Assembly (NCBI RefSeq): GCF_030362835.1 | Contig: NZ_JAUCGQ010000001.1 | Coordinates: 372,001-436,000, forward strand | Source of the DNA: Cellulomonas alba | GTDB lineage: Bacteria; Actinomycetota; Actinomycetes; Actinomycetales; Cellulomonadaceae | Length of the DNA: 64,000 nt | Direction of reading: 5' to 3' | Part shown: positions 1-7,710 of the stretch, piece after piece | Layout: every line of letters begins with the position of its first letter | Position numbering within the stretch: position 1 is the first letter of the stretch | The notes under the pieces: model-generated | What the model was told of the DNA's origin: nothing | The model's database searches: none | Seen by the model: the letters and a program-made list of their open reading frames with translations, nothing else | Program-made: the position numbers and the translations under genes

Positions 1-1
1 C

Positions 2-502
2 TTCGCGGTGCTCGCGGCGCTGTTCGTGCTCGCGCGCCGCGCCGAGACCGCCGCGTACACGCAGATCGAGGGACAGCCCGGCGCGTCGCGTGCCGCGCTC
101 GGCACGATCCGCCGCGGCTGGACGTTCGGCGAGGAGCCCGTCGCCGTGGACCCGCGCACGCAGGACGTGGTCTTCCGCGGTGTCGGCCGACCGGGTGTCG
201 TGCTGATCGGCGAGGGCCCGGCGTCCCGCGTCGGTCGCCTCCTCGAGCAGGAGCGCAAGCGCACGGCCCGCGTCATCTCCGGCGCGCCGATCACGGTGAT
301 CCAGTGCGGCAACGACGAGGGCCAGGTGCCGCTGCGCAAGCTGCCCCGCACCGTGCAGAAGCTCAAGCCTCAGCTGACGAAGGCCGAGGTCGCAGCCGTC
401 GACAAGCGGCTGACCGCGCTCGGCGCGGTCCGCCTGCCGGTGCCGAAGGGTGTCGACCCGATGCGCGTGCGCCCCGACCGCAAGGGCATGCGCGGGCGCT
501 GA
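2..502 (+). CDS. DUF4191 domain membrane protein, 5' truncated by window edge
   Basis: The reading frame is open from the first bases of the window, so the start lies outside. What remains is the tail of one hydrophobic segment (AALFVLARR), then a soluble domain with a conserved-looking RRGWTF stretch, a GVVLIGEGP segment and a basic C-terminus ending RKGMRGR. This layout (N-terminal membrane hairpin, basic cytosolic domain) is that of the actinobacterial DUF4191 family. The family is found upstream of glnA in mycobacteria (Rv2219, Rv2219A, glnA1), and the same arrangement is seen here with an RDD protein and glnA following. Its function is unknown. The family call rests on sequence pattern and context. 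Confidence 0.8.
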   Translation, partial: FAVLAALFVLARRAETAAYTQIEGQPGASRAALGTIRRGWTFGEEPVAVDPRTQDVVFRGVGRPGVVLIGEGPASRVGRLLEQERKRTARVISGAPITVIQCGNDEGQVPLRKLPRTVQKLKPQLTKAEVAAVDKRLTALGAVRLPVPKGVDPMRVRPDRKGMRGR

Positions 503-530
503 CCTCCGCCTCTCTGCGGGCCGCGCTCGG

Positions 531-536
531 TACGGT
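531..536 (+). promoter_or_regulatory. -10 box of a probable leaderless transcript
   Basis: TACGGT ends 6 nt before the GTG at 543. No Shine-Dalgarno sequence lies in front of that GTG. A TANNNT box 6-7 nt upstream of the start is the usual signature of leaderless transcription in actinobacteria, so the transcript probably begins at the start codon. Confidence 0.45.
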
Positions 537-542
537 GCCCGC

Positions 543-1145
543 GTGGCTGCGGACGGTACGAACGGCACCTGGAACCACAACACGCACTACCACCACCTCG
601 CGCTGCGGCATGCCCGCACAGCCCGGTCGGCGGTCGACGTCGGCTGCGGCGAGGGGCTGTTGACGCGCAGGCTGGCTGACGCGGGCGTCGCCTCGGTGGT
701 CGGCGTCGACGCGGACGTCGACGAGGTCGAGCGGGCGCGCGCCGCCGCCGACGGCCGCGCGGGTCTGCGCTACGAGGTCGGCGACGCGCTCGAGGTCCCC
801 GAGGGGACGTTCGACCTCGTGACGTGCTTCGCGACGCTGCACCACGTCGACCTCGCCGCGGGCCTGCGGCGGCTCGCCGCGCTGACGGCGCCCCGCGGGC
901 GGCTCGTCGTCGTGGGCCTCGCCGCCGTGCGCAGCCCGCTCGACGCGGCGCTCGGTGCGGCGGCGGTCCCGGTGGCGTTCGTGGCCGACCGGCGTCGTGG
1001 CGTGTGGGAGCACGGCTCCCCCATGACCGACCCGGCCGACGGCTACGGCGCCGTGCGCGACGCCGCGCGGCTCGCGCTGCCGGGCGTCCGGTGGCGGCGC
1101 AGGCTCTACTGGCGGTACAGCCTCGAGTGGACGGCACCGGCCTGA
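543..1145 (+). CDS. Class I SAM-dependent methyltransferase
   Basis: This 200-residue protein has the class I methyltransferase fold markers. The SAM-binding motif I is VDVGCGEGLLTRRL at about residues 29-42, followed by an acidic motif II (VVGVDADVDEVERA). The post-motif TCFATLHHVD is typical of small-molecule methyltransferases of the UbiE/Methyltransf_11 type. The C-terminal third (RRRLYWRYSLEW) is basic and aromatic. The substrate cannot be told from the sequence. An in-frame start further upstream at 450 would overlap the DUF4191 gene. The GTG at 543 is preferred because it follows that gene's stop and sits 6 nt behind a TACGGT box. It lies between DUF4191 and the convergent RDD gene, where mycobacteria have no such gene. 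Confidence 0.85.
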   Translation: MAADGTNGTWNHNTHYHHLALRHARTARSAVDVGCGEGLLTRRLADAGVASVVGVDADVDEVERARAAADGRAGLRYEVGDALEVPEGTFDLVTCFATLHHVDLAAGLRRLAALTAPRGRLVVVGLAAVRSPLDAALGAAAVPVAFVADRRRGVWEHGSPMTDPADGYGAVRDAARLALPGVRWRRRLYWRYSLEWTAPA

Positions 1146-1165
1146 CGACGAGCCGCCCGCGCGGG

Positions 1166-1193
1166 CGCGCGGTGCGTCACGCGCGGTGCGTCA
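1166..1193. repeat. Perfect 14-bp tandem duplication
   Basis: CGCGCGGTGCGTCA occurs twice with no spacer, at 1166-1179 and 1180-1193. The last three bases of the second copy are the stop codon (TGA on the minus strand) of the RDD gene, and the first copy carries a redundant TGA in another phase. It looks like a recent slippage duplication in the gap between convergent genes. Confidence 0.8.
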
Positions 1194-1670
1194 GCGACGG
1201 ACGATCGCCGTGCCGGCGGCCCGGTCGTGCATGCCGCGGCCGTCGCCGTCCCAGATGACCGCCGGGATGACGACGCACACCAGCACCGTCCGGATCGCGG
1301 CGGCGAGGAAGCCCGGCGCGTGCCCGTCGTCGACGACCGGCTCGGCGGGCGGCGTCGCGACGCGGCGCACGCGCAGACCGAGCAGCCGGTGCCCGATCGA
1401 CGAGCCGATCGAACCGACCAGCACGACGTTCTCGAGCGCGAAGATCGCGAGCGGCCCCCAGGACCGGGACGCGCTGTCGTGCGGGAAGACGACGGACGCC
1501 ACGAGCAGGGACGCGAACCAGTCGATCAGCAGCGCCACGATGCGCCGGCCCAGACCGGCGAGCGAGCCGCTGCCGTCCCGCGGGAGGCCGAGCCGCGCGC
1601 CTCGGTCGTCGCCCTCGCCACCCGCCGGGCTGCCCTCGAGCCAGGAGCCGATGTTCTCTCGCGTCACCAC
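1191..1670 (-). CDS. RDD family membrane protein
   Basis: A 159-residue protein read from a GTG at 1670. After a soluble, Gly/Asp-rich N-terminus of about 40 residues comes the RDD core: GLGRRIVALLIDWFASLL holds the conserved R and D of the family in the first membrane helix. A second hydrophobic stretch (LAIFALENVVLVGSIG) leads into SIGHRLLGLRVRR, and a third (AAIRTVLVCVVIPAVIW) is followed by GRGMHDRAAGTAIVRR, the typical RDD ending. The family has three or so membrane helices and is often linked to transport or cell-envelope functions, but its role here is unknown. It is divergent from glnA with about 170 bp between them, the same adjacency seen in mycobacteria. Confidence 0.88.
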   Translation of the reverse strand: MVTRENIGSWLEGSPAGGEGDDRGARLGLPRDGSGSLAGLGRRIVALLIDWFASLLVASVVFPHDSASRSWGPLAIFALENVVLVGSIGSSIGHRLLGLRVRRVATPPAEPVVDDGHAPGFLAAAIRTVLVCVVIPAVIWDGDGRGMHDRAAGTAIVRR

Positions 1671-1723
1671 GCGTCCAGGGTAGGCGGCGCGAGATGGACG
1701 CTTGACCGGTCCGGCGACCGATC

Positions 1724-1770
1724 GTTACACAGGCACCGGGTCCGTAACGTCGTGGAAACAATCGCTACAC
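1724..1770 (+). promoter_or_regulatory. GlnR-like operator upstream of glnA
   Basis: GTAAC at 1744-1748 is followed after exactly six bases by GAAAC (1755-1759) and after six more by TACAC (1766-1770). A further GTTAC half lies at 1724-1728. The published actinobacterial GlnR box is built from alternating gTnAc and GaAAc units separated by 6 bases, so this is a close match. It sits about 75 bp in front of the glnA start, where nitrogen control of glutamine synthetase by GlnR is established in Streptomyces and mycobacteria. Binding here is inferred. Confidence 0.7.
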
Positions 1771-1843
1771 GATGGAGAAACGGCCCCCTCGTACGGTCGG
1801 GCCAGCCCGATCGAACGGGCGACGACCAACCGAGGAGCAGCGG

Positions 1844-3268
1844 ATGTTCAGCAAGCCAGAGGAAGTCCTGGCCTTCATCAAGAGCGAGGACGTCAAGTTC
1901 ATCGACGTCCGGTTCTGCGACCTGCCCGGCGTGATGCAGCACTTCAACGTGCCCGCGGGCAGCGTGGACGAGAGCTTCTTCACCGAGGGCCAGATGTTCG
2001 ACGGGTCGTCGATCCGCGGCTTCCAGGCGATCCACGAGTCGGACATGAAGCTGATCCCGGACGTCTCGACGGCCTACGTCGACCCGTTCCGCGCGGAGAA
2101 GACGCTCAACATCAACTTCCACATCGTCGACCCGTACACCGACGAGCCCTACAGCCGCGACCCGCGTCAGGTCGCCGCCAAGGCCGAGGCGTACCTGAAG
2201 TCGACCGGCATCGCGGACACCGCGTTCTTCGCGCCCGAGGCCGAGTTCTACATCTTCGACGACATCCGGTTCCAGACCCGCCAGGACGCGTCGTTCTACT
2301 ACATCGACTCCATCGAGGCCGCGTGGAACACGGGCCGCGAGGAGGAGGGTGGCAACCTCGGCCACAAGACGCCGTACAAGGGTGGCTACTTCCCCGTCCC
2401 GCCGGTCGACCACTTCGCCGACCTGCGCGACCAGATCTCGCTGCAGCTCGACGCACTGGGCCTGCAGGTCGAGCGCGCGCACCACGAGGTCGGCACCGCC
2501 GGCCAGGCGGAGATCAACTACCGCTTCGACACGCTCGGCAAGTCGGCCGACAAGGTGCAGCTCTTCAAGTACGTCGTGAAGAACGTGGCGCACGAGAACG
2601 GCCGCACCGCCACGTTCATGCCGAAGCCGCTCTTCGGCGACAACGGCTCGGGCATGCACGTGCACCAGTCGCTCTGGAAGGACGGCCAGCCGCTGTTCTT
2701 CGACGAGAAGGGCTACGGCGGCCTGTCCGACCTCGCCCGCTGGTACATCGGTGGTCTGCTCAAGCACGCACCGGCGCTGCTCGCGTTCACCAACCCGACG
2801 GTGAACTCGTACCACCGCCTCGTGCCGGGCTTCGAGGCGCCCGTCAACCTGGTCTACTCGGCGCGCAACCGCTCCGCGTGCATCCGCATCCCCGTGACGG
2901 GTTCGAACCCGAAGGCCAAGCGCATCGAGTTCCGCGTGCCGGACCCGTCGTCGAACCCGTACCTGGCCTTCGCGGCCATGCTGATGGCCGGCATCGACGG
3001 CATCCAGAACCGCATCGAGCCGCCGGAGCCGGTCGACAAGGACCTCTACGAGCTGCCCCCCGAGGAGCACGCCCAGATCCAGCAGGTCCCGGGCTCGCTC
3101 GCCGAGGTGCTCGACAACCTCGAGGCCGACCACGACTGGCTGACCGCCGGCAACGTGTTCACGCCGGACCTGATCCAGACGTGGATCGACTACAAGCGCT
3201 CCGCCGAGGTCGACCCGATCCGTCTGCGGCCGCACCCGCACGAGTTCGAGCTCTACTACGACTGCTAA
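1844..3268 (+). CDS. glnA: Type I glutamine synthetase
   Basis: A 474-residue GSI enzyme making glutamine from glutamate, ammonia and ATP in the cytosol as a dodecamer. Visible signatures are the N-terminal FDGSSIRGF, the ATP-binding [18 protein letters not shown], the glutamate-binding [13 protein letters not shown] and [10 protein letters not shown]. Tyr402 in DLYELPPEE is the adenylylation site, so it is probably GlnE-regulated. The ATG at 1844 has GAGGAGCAG 5 nt or so upstream; the frame extends upstream but without homologous sequence. A GlnR-type operator precedes it. The C-terminus ...LYYDC is encoded within the 13-bp core shared by both ends of the integrated element. The present TAA stop therefore comes from the element, while the original end lies at 49820-49835. 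The protein is apparently unchanged. Confidence 0.97.
   Translation: MFSKPEEVLAFIKSEDVKFIDVRFCDLPGVMQHFNVPAGSVDESFFTEGQMFDGSSIRGFQAIHESDMKLIPDVSTAYVDPFRAEKTLNINFHIVDPYTDEPYSRDPRQVAAKAEAYLKSTGIADTAFFAPEAEFYIFDDIRFQTRQDASFYYIDSIEAAWNTGREEEGGNLGHKTPYKGGYFPVPPVDHFADLRDQISLQLDALGLQVERAHHEVGTAGQAEINYRFDTLGKSADKVQLFKYVVKNVAHENGRTATFMPKPLFGDNGSGMHVHQSLWKDGQPLFFDEKGYGGLSDLARWYIGGLLKHAPALLAFTNPTVNSYHRLVPGFEAPVNLVYSARNRSACIRIPVTGSNPKAKRIEFRVPDPSSNPYLAFAAMLMAGIDGIQNRIEPPEPVDKDLYELPPEEHAQIQQVPGSLAEVLDNLEADHDWLTAGNVFTPDLIQTWIDYKRSAEVDPIRLRPHPHEFELYYDC
3254..3266 (+). repeat. attL core repeat (in glnA)
   Basis: TACTACGACTGCT, identical to 49820-49832. It covers the codons for Tyr-Tyr-Asp-Cys of glutamine synthetase and the first T of the stop codon. 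The next bases (AA here, GA at the right copy) both complete a stop codon, so either arrangement ends the protein at the same residue. Confidence 0.85.
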
Positions 3269-3326
3269 ATCCCAGCGGAATCGTCCCGCCCCATGGCTGC
3301 TCCCATGAGGCGGTGACCTGCAAGAA

Positions 3327-3363
3327 CGGCAGCCCAGCCACCCCTTCGGTGGCTGGGCTGCCG
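3327..3363 (+). terminator. Element-supplied terminator downstream of glnA
   Basis: A perfect 16-bp inverted repeat (3327-3342 and 3348-3363) with the 5-base loop CCTTC, about 60 bp after the glnA stop. It is inside the element and replaces the original terminator, now displaced to 49857-49894. There is no clear T-run after the stem, as is common in high-GC actinobacteria. Confidence 0.8.
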
Positions 3364-3368
3364 TCGTC

Positions 3369-3390
3369 TTGCCACAAGGTTTGCCACAAG
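3369..3390 (+). promoter_or_regulatory. Two TTGCCACAAG repeats, candidate integrase arm sites
   Basis: TTGCCACAAG occurs at 3369-3378 and 3381-3390, a 12-bp period. The same TTGCCACAA word occurs near the far end of the element (49682-49690), with a TGCCACAA variant and an inverted copy next to it. Shared short repeats at both ends of an element next to the crossover core are what arm-type sites of tyrosine integrases look like. The assignment is inferred. Confidence 0.6.
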
Positions 3391-3438
3391 AGTCGTGTGG
3401 CGATTGCGGCCCGCGGTGACCCCCGGACGTTCCGCGCC

Positions 3439-3813
3439 ATGCACAGCAGACGCACACCGCTTCCCGAGATCTCCCTGGGCGATCCGATCTGGACCGTCGA
3501 GCACATCGCCCTGGCCCTGCGCCAGCAGACCCGCGCCACCCGGACCCTCATCGGCCGGCCCGACTTCCCGCCGGCGTTCCGACTCTGCGACGCGCCCAAC
3601 GCGCGCAAGTACTGGCTGCGCGAGACCGTCCTGGCCTACCTGCCGACGCTCCTGCCCGTCGCCCCGGTGTCGATCGCCACCGGCCCCAAGCCGACGACGA
3701 CGCCCGGTCCCACCGAGCTGGCAGCGCCGGTCCAGACCGCCGTCGACCCGCACGCGGCCGCCCTGGCGAAGATCGCCGCGCTGCCCCACGCGACCTCGCG
3801 GCGGGCGTCGTGA
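3439..3813 (+). CDS. Small putative DNA-binding protein, excisionase-like
   Basis: A 124-residue protein starting at the ATG at 3439. Residues about 17-62 (WTVEHIALALRQQTRATRT, then GRPDFPPAFRL and ARKYWLRETVLAYL) look like a winged helix-turn-helix of the AlpA/excisionase type: an HTH followed by the PDFP..RL wing and a conserved K.W...V..(W/Y)L ending. The C-terminal half is Pro/Ala/Thr rich and probably disordered. Its stop overlaps the integrase start by 4 bases (GTGA), so the two are translationally coupled. A recombination directionality factor or regulator of the integrase is the likely role. No direct family match could be made. Confidence 0.6.
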   Translation: MHSRRTPLPEISLGDPIWTVEHIALALRQQTRATRTLIGRPDFPPAFRLCDAPNARKYWLRETVLAYLPTLLPVAPVSIATGPKPTTTPGPTELAAPVQTAVDPHAAALAKIAALPHATSRRAS

Positions 3814-5129
3814 GCCGCGCGCACGGCCACCTGGTCGGCACCGGCCGGGTCACCCTGTACGTGCCCACCGGCAGCCGGCCGTACTACCGGCTCAGCTTCG
3901 TCGACGCTACCGGCGAGCGCCGGCACCGCAGCCTGGGCCGGGACCCCGAGTTCGCGCTCCACCAGGCCGAGGCGCTCGACGCGGAGCTCGCGAACCCGGA
4001 CACGGGCTCGACGGTCGTGACGCTCGGCGAGCTCGTGCGGGAGTACGTCTCCACTCCGCGTGACCGCAAGCGGGACAAGGGCGGGCACTTGACGGGAGAG
4101 GACTGGACCGAGAGCAACCACGCCAAGATCGCGGATGATCTCGCTCGCGCCGTCAAGGGCATCGAGGGGCTGCCCGCCACCGACCTGGACCTCGCGACCA
4201 TCAACCGTATGCGCAGCGCGTGCGGCACTCCTGGCATGGTGCGGCAGATGACCAGCGAGGTGCGCAACTTCCTCTGTTGGGCCGCGGAGTGCGAGGCCAT
4301 CAGTTGGGAGCAGGCTGCTCTCCTTCCACAGCGGGCCAGGACGGTCGCGCCGCGGTTGCCCCAGGAGCAGCGCCGTCCCCGGCGTCGCGAGCAGGTGCTG
4401 GTGCAGGGCCAGGCCGCGTCCTACGTCAGCGAGGAGGACGCCCCGCACCGTTCCGCGTGCGTGGCCCTGGCCGAGACGATGCAGCTGCGGGTGCCGTGGG
4501 GTGAGCTGGCCGTCCACACAGCGATCGGCGCGGGCCTGCGCCAGGGCGAGCAGTTCCAGCTCACGGCCGACGACATCGTCCGCCGTGGGAACGGCTGGGT
4601 GATCCGGGTGTTCTGGCAGTGGTCCACCAACGCGGCGACCGGTCGGCGCCGCCTGCCTAAGAACCGCAAGCGCCGCTGGGTTCCAGTGCTGCGTCTGACG
4701 CGCGACGAGTACCCGCTGCTCGAGAAGCTGCTCGAGCGAGCGGAGGAGGCCCAAGCCGAGCAGCGTGCGGGTACCAACCCCGACGCGTTGCTGTTCCCGG
4801 CACCGCAGGGCGGCATGTGGTGGACGAGCAACCTCAACGAGCTCATCACCGAGTCGCAGAAGGCGGCCGGCTGGAAGTACACGGTCACGCCGGAGACCCG
4901 CACGATGCGTAACGGCGAGCGCCGTGCGGTGCTGGTCACGCAGATGGAGCAGCCCTGGCACACCCTGCGTCACCGGTTCGCCCGCGACATGGTCGACTGG
5001 ATGGAGCTCAAGAAGGGTCAGCTCATGCAGATCGGCGGCTGGGACAACGAGGAGACGGTCAACTCGCGGTACTACCGCACCGGCGAAGAGCACCTCGACT
5101 CCGCTCTCGACCGCTTCTACAACGACTGA
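3810..5129 (+). CDS. int: Site-specific tyrosine integrase of the glnA element
   Basis: A 439-residue tyrosine recombinase. The N-terminal part has an arm-binding-like region (GSRPYYRLSFVDATGERRHRSLG) and a SAM-like core-binding domain around residues 70-170. The catalytic domain shows the first Arg in GAGLRQGEQFQL, the HxxR box in WHTLRHRFARDM, and the nucleophile region QIGGWDNEETVNSRYYR, where GGW replaces the usual LGH. It lies 540 bp from the attL core in the orientation expected for an element's own integrase, and is coupled to the small DNA-binding gene upstream. It should catalyse recombination between the element and the 3' end of glnA. The GTG at 3810 was chosen for the GTGA overlap. 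Confidence 0.9.
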   Translation: MSRAHGHLVGTGRVTLYVPTGSRPYYRLSFVDATGERRHRSLGRDPEFALHQAEALDAELANPDTGSTVVTLGELVREYVSTPRDRKRDKGGHLTGEDWTESNHAKIADDLARAVKGIEGLPATDLDLATINRMRSACGTPGMVRQMTSEVRNFLCWAAECEAISWEQAALLPQRARTVAPRLPQEQRRPRRREQVLVQGQAASYVSEEDAPHRSACVALAETMQLRVPWGELAVHTAIGAGLRQGEQFQLTADDIVRRGNGWVIRVFWQWSTNAATGRRRLPKNRKRRWVPVLRLTRDEYPLLEKLLERAEEAQAEQRAGTNPDALLFPAPQGGMWWTSNLNELITESQKAAGWKYTVTPETRTMRNGERRAVLVTQMEQPWHTLRHRFARDMVDWMELKKGQLMQIGGWDNEETVNSRYYRTGEEHLDSALDRFYND

Positions 5130-5323
5130 GCGGCATCAAACTGGTGGCCCGCGAGCCCCGCTGGCGCGAGGGCAGATCAGGGTACTGCGCCTCCACCTCA
5201 AGCGCGTCCCGGACGACGGGCGAGCCGAACACCCCTTGAGCGAACTGCTACGGCGCCGGCTCGCCGCCGCCCTACGGTCCGTGGTCGTGCCCAGGGGATG
5301 ACGAGTCGCGTGGCGGCGGTCGG

Positions 5324-5599
5324 TCAGCGCTCGTAGGGCCCGTCGGCGACGCCACCGACGATGTGCGTTCGCTCGTATCTACGGGGTGCGACCCATCGGT
5401 CGACGAACCCGCGGTTGACGTACGTCTTGACGACCCGCTCGCCTTGTGGACGAACCGCGATGTACGTGCTCTTCGCGGGGATCCAGAACTCGGACGGCAC
5501 CCTCGGCGTCAGGTCGCGGGCAAGCGGTCGGCTCTCGACGGGCACGCCGAGCGCGGCCATCGCGTCGTCGAGTGTGTCGTAGTACGTGCGGTCGGGCAC
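5324..5599 (-). CDS. Small conserved-looking protein of unknown function
   Basis: A 91-residue protein last in a leftward gene string. The GTG at 5599 is chosen because GGAGG lies just before it; an ATG at 5629 without a ribosome site would add 10 residues. The sequence (VPDRTYYDTLDDAMAALG at the start, later SEFWIPAKSTYIAV and KTYVNRGFVDRWV) is well structured and balanced in composition. It has no membrane segment and resembles no family I can name. It lies 113 bp downstream of the HelD-like helicase and may be co-transcribed with it. Confidence 0.5.
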   Translation of the reverse strand: MPDRTYYDTLDDAMAALGVPVESRPLARDLTPRVPSEFWIPAKSTYIAVRPQGERVVKTYVNRGFVDRWVAPRRYERTHIVGGVADGPYER

Positions 5600-5712
5600 G
5601 TGTCCTCCGAACCGTCGGTCGTGAGGCATGGGCAACGTTCAATGTCGCGCTTCCGGCTCGTGTGCATCGTCGGCGTGGCTGACCGCCTCCGACAACGAAC
5701 CCCCCGACGCTG

Positions 5713-7710
5713 TTATCTTCGCCGCACCCTCAGCTCGTCGGGTAGCGCGTCGTTGTGGACGACCACGAGCTCACGGTTCGCTCGAGTCAGCGCTGTGTAG
5801 AGCTGACCCTGCCGGCCGAGATTGGGCGGGAACGCCCCTGGCTCGACGACGACGACACCGTCGAACTCCAGGCCACGTGCTGCGTCGGGATTGGTGATGG
5901 TCAGCAGCCGGCCGCCCTTGCGCCACTTGTTGCGATCGCCGCGGTCGGCCACCCACCCCAGCCGCAACGTCTCGGCCCGGACCTTCTCGGGCTCGACGTC
6001 GATGATCGCGACAGTGCCCTGCGGGTGCCTGTCCAGGAGCGCGATCGCCTGTCGCATCGCCTCCGGCGACAGCGACTTGGTCGGGACAACGACCGGATCG
6101 GGGCCCTCTCTTTGTAGCGACTCAAGCTCCCTCTCGGTGCGGGGCAGGAGCCGATTCGCGAATTGGATGATAGGTCGGGTCGAGCGGTATCCCCGCTGCA
6201 ACGTCGTGACCGGGACCTTGGAGTCCATACGGATCCCCAAGTAGTCGGCGACCCGTTGCCAGCTGGCCACCGTGTGGTCCGAGCGCCGTTGGTTCAGGTC
6301 GCCGAAGATGGTCCAGGTTCCGGAGTTCAGCCTGCGCAGCACCTCCCACTCGAGGGGGTGGACGTCCTGCGCCTCGTCCACGATGACATGGCCGATGCCC
6401 CACAGCTGCTGGGGCAACTTGATCTGGGTGACGATCGAGGCCAGCAGCGGCTGCAGGGAGCGGTCGACGCGGGCCTCGCCGAACCTTGGCAGCGAACGAA
6501 GGTAGTGACGCCACTCCGCGTCGTTCGTCAGGGGCTCGGCCGACGAACCGTTGACCCGCAGAATCTCGTAGACCTGCTCCAGCGCCGATCGCATGTTCGG
6601 ATGCCTGCGCCCAGTTCGCTTCGCCTTGGCGAGCGCCCGGCCTGCGAGGGCCGCAAGCTCGGTGTCGACGTCCTGCCACGTATAACTGGTCGGCCCCCGC
6701 AGATCTCGTTCATTCACCTGAGTCAGCAACCCGAGAACCTCGGGGACGGCGACGACACGGATGTCGGAGCTTCCGGGCGCCAGACTGGAGATCAAGCCCT
6801 CCACGTGGCGCGAGTACTCCCGCGACGGGCCGACGAGGAGCACGCTGCCTGTTGGCCGCAGGCTGGTATCGACCGCGGGACTGACGAGATACGCGGCCCG
6901 GTGCGCCGCAATGATGGTCTTGCCGGTTCCGGGCTGTCCCTCGACGACGAGGTCGGCTCGTCCCGGCGCCGTGACGATCTCGTACTGGTCGGGCTGCAGC
7001 GTCGACAGCACCGACGTGAGTCGTTCGGCCCGGGGTGCGGCGAGGCGACTCTGTAGGACCGACTCGGCCCTGAGCGGCGTCTTCGCACGCGACGTGGAAG
7101 CGCGAGGCGCCCCGGTTTGGTTCGCACGGGCGACAGCCGTCGACCCGGCCGACGTCGGCGCCGGCGTCTGTGGGGTCGTCCGGGGTTGCTGCTGCGCCGG
7201 CGGCTGCTTCGTGGGCAACCGGGGAATTGTCGGCCGGATCGGGGCCGTCGGGATGTTCAGCGCCCGCCGCGCGAACGGACGGCTCGGCGGGTCGTCGACG
7301 AGAGCCTCGTCGTGGAACTCCGTGAGCGTCCCGCCTGAGTGGACGAAGGTTCGGATCACGGCGACGTCATCGCACAGAGTGTGGTGAGTCGAGCCGCGGA
7401 AGAACGCACAGGCCACGGGCGCGGCCCAGCTGAAGATCTCGACACCGTCGAGGTTGTAATGGCAGTCGCCGATGTAGAAGTCCGAAGCCCCGTCGAGGTG
7501 CTCGTGCTCGGGTCCACGTAGGGCGACGCGTCCGACGAGCTCGCCGAACGCCGCCCGGCGCGCGATCGGCTGCCCCGTTCCCGTCCAGTACGTGCTGCGT
7601 GCCCCCTGCGTGGGCTGCGGCCGATCCGCGCGGCGGTGCATCGCCTCCGCATACTGCTTCTCTGCGGCGCGCTCGTCGCTGAGCTCGGCCGCACGATTGT
7701 CAGGTGCCAT
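5713..7710 (-). CDS. HelD-like superfamily 1 helicase
   Basis: A 665-residue SF1 (UvrD/Rep fold) protein. The Walker A site is VEGQPGTGKTIIAAHRAAY; motif II is VIVDEAQDVHPLEW; late motifs are RGLEFDGVVVVEP and LYTALTRANREL. Residues about 70-100 (DFYIGDCHYN...FSWAAPVACAFFR) match the pattern of HelD proteins (YIG...IDWRAPV..PFYR), which remove RNA polymerase from DNA and in actinobacteria include the rifamycin-resistance factor HelR. A long Pro/Thr-rich linker separates this from the ATPase core. The ATG at 7710 lies inside the end of the SNF2 gene (11-bp overlap), with GGAGG in that gene serving as ribosome site. Defence-associated SF1 helicase is the alternative reading. Confidence 0.75.
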   Translation of the reverse strand: MAPDNRAAELSDERAAEKQYAEAMHRRADRPQPTQGARSTYWTGTGQPIARRAAFGELVGRVALRGPEHEHLDGASDFYIGDCHYNLDGVEIFSWAAPVACAFFRGSTHHTLCDDVAVIRTFVHSGGTLTEFHDEALVDDPPSRPFARRALNIPTAPIRPTIPRLPTKQPPAQQQPRTTPQTPAPTSAGSTAVARANQTGAPRASTSRAKTPLRAESVLQSRLAAPRAERLTSVLSTLQPDQYEIVTAPGRADLVVEGQPGTGKTIIAAHRAAYLVSPAVDTSLRPTGSVLLVGPSREYSRHVEGLISSLAPGSSDIRVVAVPEVLGLLTQVNERDLRGPTSYTWQDVDTELAALAGRALAKAKRTGRRHPNMRSALEQVYEILRVNGSSAEPLTNDAEWRHYLRSLPRFGEARVDRSLQPLLASIVTQIKLPQQLWGIGHVIVDEAQDVHPLEWEVLRRLNSGTWTIFGDLNQRRSDHTVASWQRVADYLGIRMDSKVPVTTLQRGYRSTRPIIQFANRLLPRTERELESLQREGPDPVVVPTKSLSPEAMRQAIALLDRHPQGTVAIIDVEPEKVRAETLRLGWVADRGDRNKWRKGGRLLTITNPDAARGLEFDGVVVVEPGAFPPNLGRQGQLYTALTRANRELVVVHNDALPDELRVRRR

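Noticed and set aside
1664-3457. 597-codon open frame antisense to glnA
   Set aside because: It is the complement of a real gene in a high-GC genome: composition is dominated by Arg/Val/Leu/Asp repeats, with no ribosome site or family resemblance.
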